NCBI GenBank assembly: GCA_002772535.1
Contig: PFDP01000014.1
Span: 334,136 to 394,946, forward strand
Source: Candidatus Peregrinibacteria bacterium CG10_big_fil_rev_8_21_14_0_10_36_19
GTDB lineage: Bacteria; Patescibacteriota; Gracilibacteria; UBA1369; LOWO2-01-FULL-3
DNA: 60,811 nt
Reading direction: 5' to 3'
A model generated the notes under the pieces. That model was not told the origin of the DNA. It saw only the letters and a program-made list of their open reading frames with translations, and searched no databases. The position numbers and the translations under genes were made by a program. Positions within the stretch are counted from its first letter, which is position 1; every line of letters begins with the position of its first letter. Shown one piece after another: positions 60,663-60,811 of this stretch.

Positions 60663-60811
60663 CTACTTTTGCCGCGCCCTTCTATACTTCACATCAAAGC
60701 CATTTTTCGGAACTCCCAGTTTTATCTGCCACTTTTTCGGCCCATTTTCAACCACCACCCCATTATGCATAAATTCATGGTGGATTTTGCAGAGAGGGAC
60801 GAGATTTTGAT
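60663..60811 (-). CDS. HNH endonuclease, C-terminal end only
   Basis: The minus strand is open from the window edge to TAG at 60665-60663, encoding 48 residues. NLVPLCKIHHEFMHNG is the C-terminal half of an HNH motif (the second Cys and the HH/H ligands). The upstream part with the first Cys pair lies outside the window. The stretch is somewhat richer in G+C than its surroundings. Such genes are often mobile, or nuclease parts of phage or restriction systems. The gap from 60549 to 60662 holds no gene I can see. Confidence 0.75.
   Translation of the reverse strand, partial: QNLVPLCKIHHEFMHNGVVVENGPKKWQIKLGVPKNGFDVKYRRARQK

Noticed and set aside
1-60811. CRISPR array or prophage
   Set aside because: The only tandem repeats are coding (18, 87 and 126 bp) and no phage structural, integrase or Cas genes are seen; the HNH end alone is not enough.

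Overview
The window is a compact, AT-rich bacterial segment with about 62 protein genes, one RNase P RNA, one tRNA-Glu and few gaps. Gene content points to a Patescibacteria/CPR genome, possibly of the Peregrinibacteria kind (inference). The signs are short two-helix T4SS-pilin-like proteins next to PilT, a type IV pilus operon with pseudopilins but no visible major pilin, a PP2C-like/beta-propeller membrane protein, RNHCP and elongation-factor-like small proteins, S-layer homology proteins, a cobalamin-type ribonucleotide reductase and many short orphan genes. TGA ends several genes (6145-6147 minus, 11848-11850, 42318-42320, 42795-42797 minus), so this is the standard bacterial code and not the TGA=Gly code of Absconditabacteria/Gracilibacteria.

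Layout. 1-4604: a proline-rich membrane protein (cut at the window start), pilT and four tandem pilin-like genes carrying five two-helix domains. 4601-11447, minus: pilN/pilO-like, pilC, four pseudopilin/PilX-like genes, then metG. 11545-15950, plus: RNHCP protein, tilS, ftsH, hsp20, galU. 16040-22594: TPR protein, ftcD, a lipoprotein, rnpB, a polyprenyl-phosphate sugar transferase, secA. 22615-31012: an orphan gene, a GH114-like enzyme, purL-purQ, then ftsK and two orphan genes on minus. 31088-36908, plus: gltX, small genes, a PHP protein, then pta, an EF-Tu-domain-II-like protein and ackA. 36921-37192: a 272-bp imperfect palindrome. 37185-42646: the PP2C-like protein diverging from the classical rpmH-rnpA-yidC-khpB block, which continues into an SLH-RlpA protein and an FtsL-like protein. 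42662-46270: tRNA-Glu, Nudix, nrdJ with probable NrdR boxes. 46337-57192 and onward to mraY: a large charged protein, a membrane methyltransferase, a homocysteine-methyltransferase-like protein, ComEC, SLH-CAP, LCP, a pseudouridine synthase, a D,D-carboxypeptidase and MraY. 58267-60811, minus: an ECF sigma factor with a FecR-type membrane partner, and the end of an HNH endonuclease.

How the genes work together. Three themes dominate. (1) Surface machinery for DNA uptake and adhesion: PilT, PilC/N/O, pseudopilins and ComEC form most of a competence pilus. (2) Envelope building: MraY, D,D-carboxypeptidase, LCP, RlpA, SLH proteins, GalU, the sugar transferase, YidC and SecA. (3) Core information processing: RNase P RNA and protein, MetRS, GltX with tRNA-Glu, TilS, a pseudouridine synthase, FtsK. 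Energy metabolism is represented only by Pta-AckA, and nucleotide synthesis only by NrdJ and PurL/PurQ.

Expression signals. Shine-Dalgarno sequences are scarce. Several transcription units have a -10 hexamer (TANNNT, often preceded by TGC) exactly six bases before the ATG, which predicts leaderless mRNAs. Others use conventional promoters with TTGCAA, TTGATA or TTGACT as the -35.
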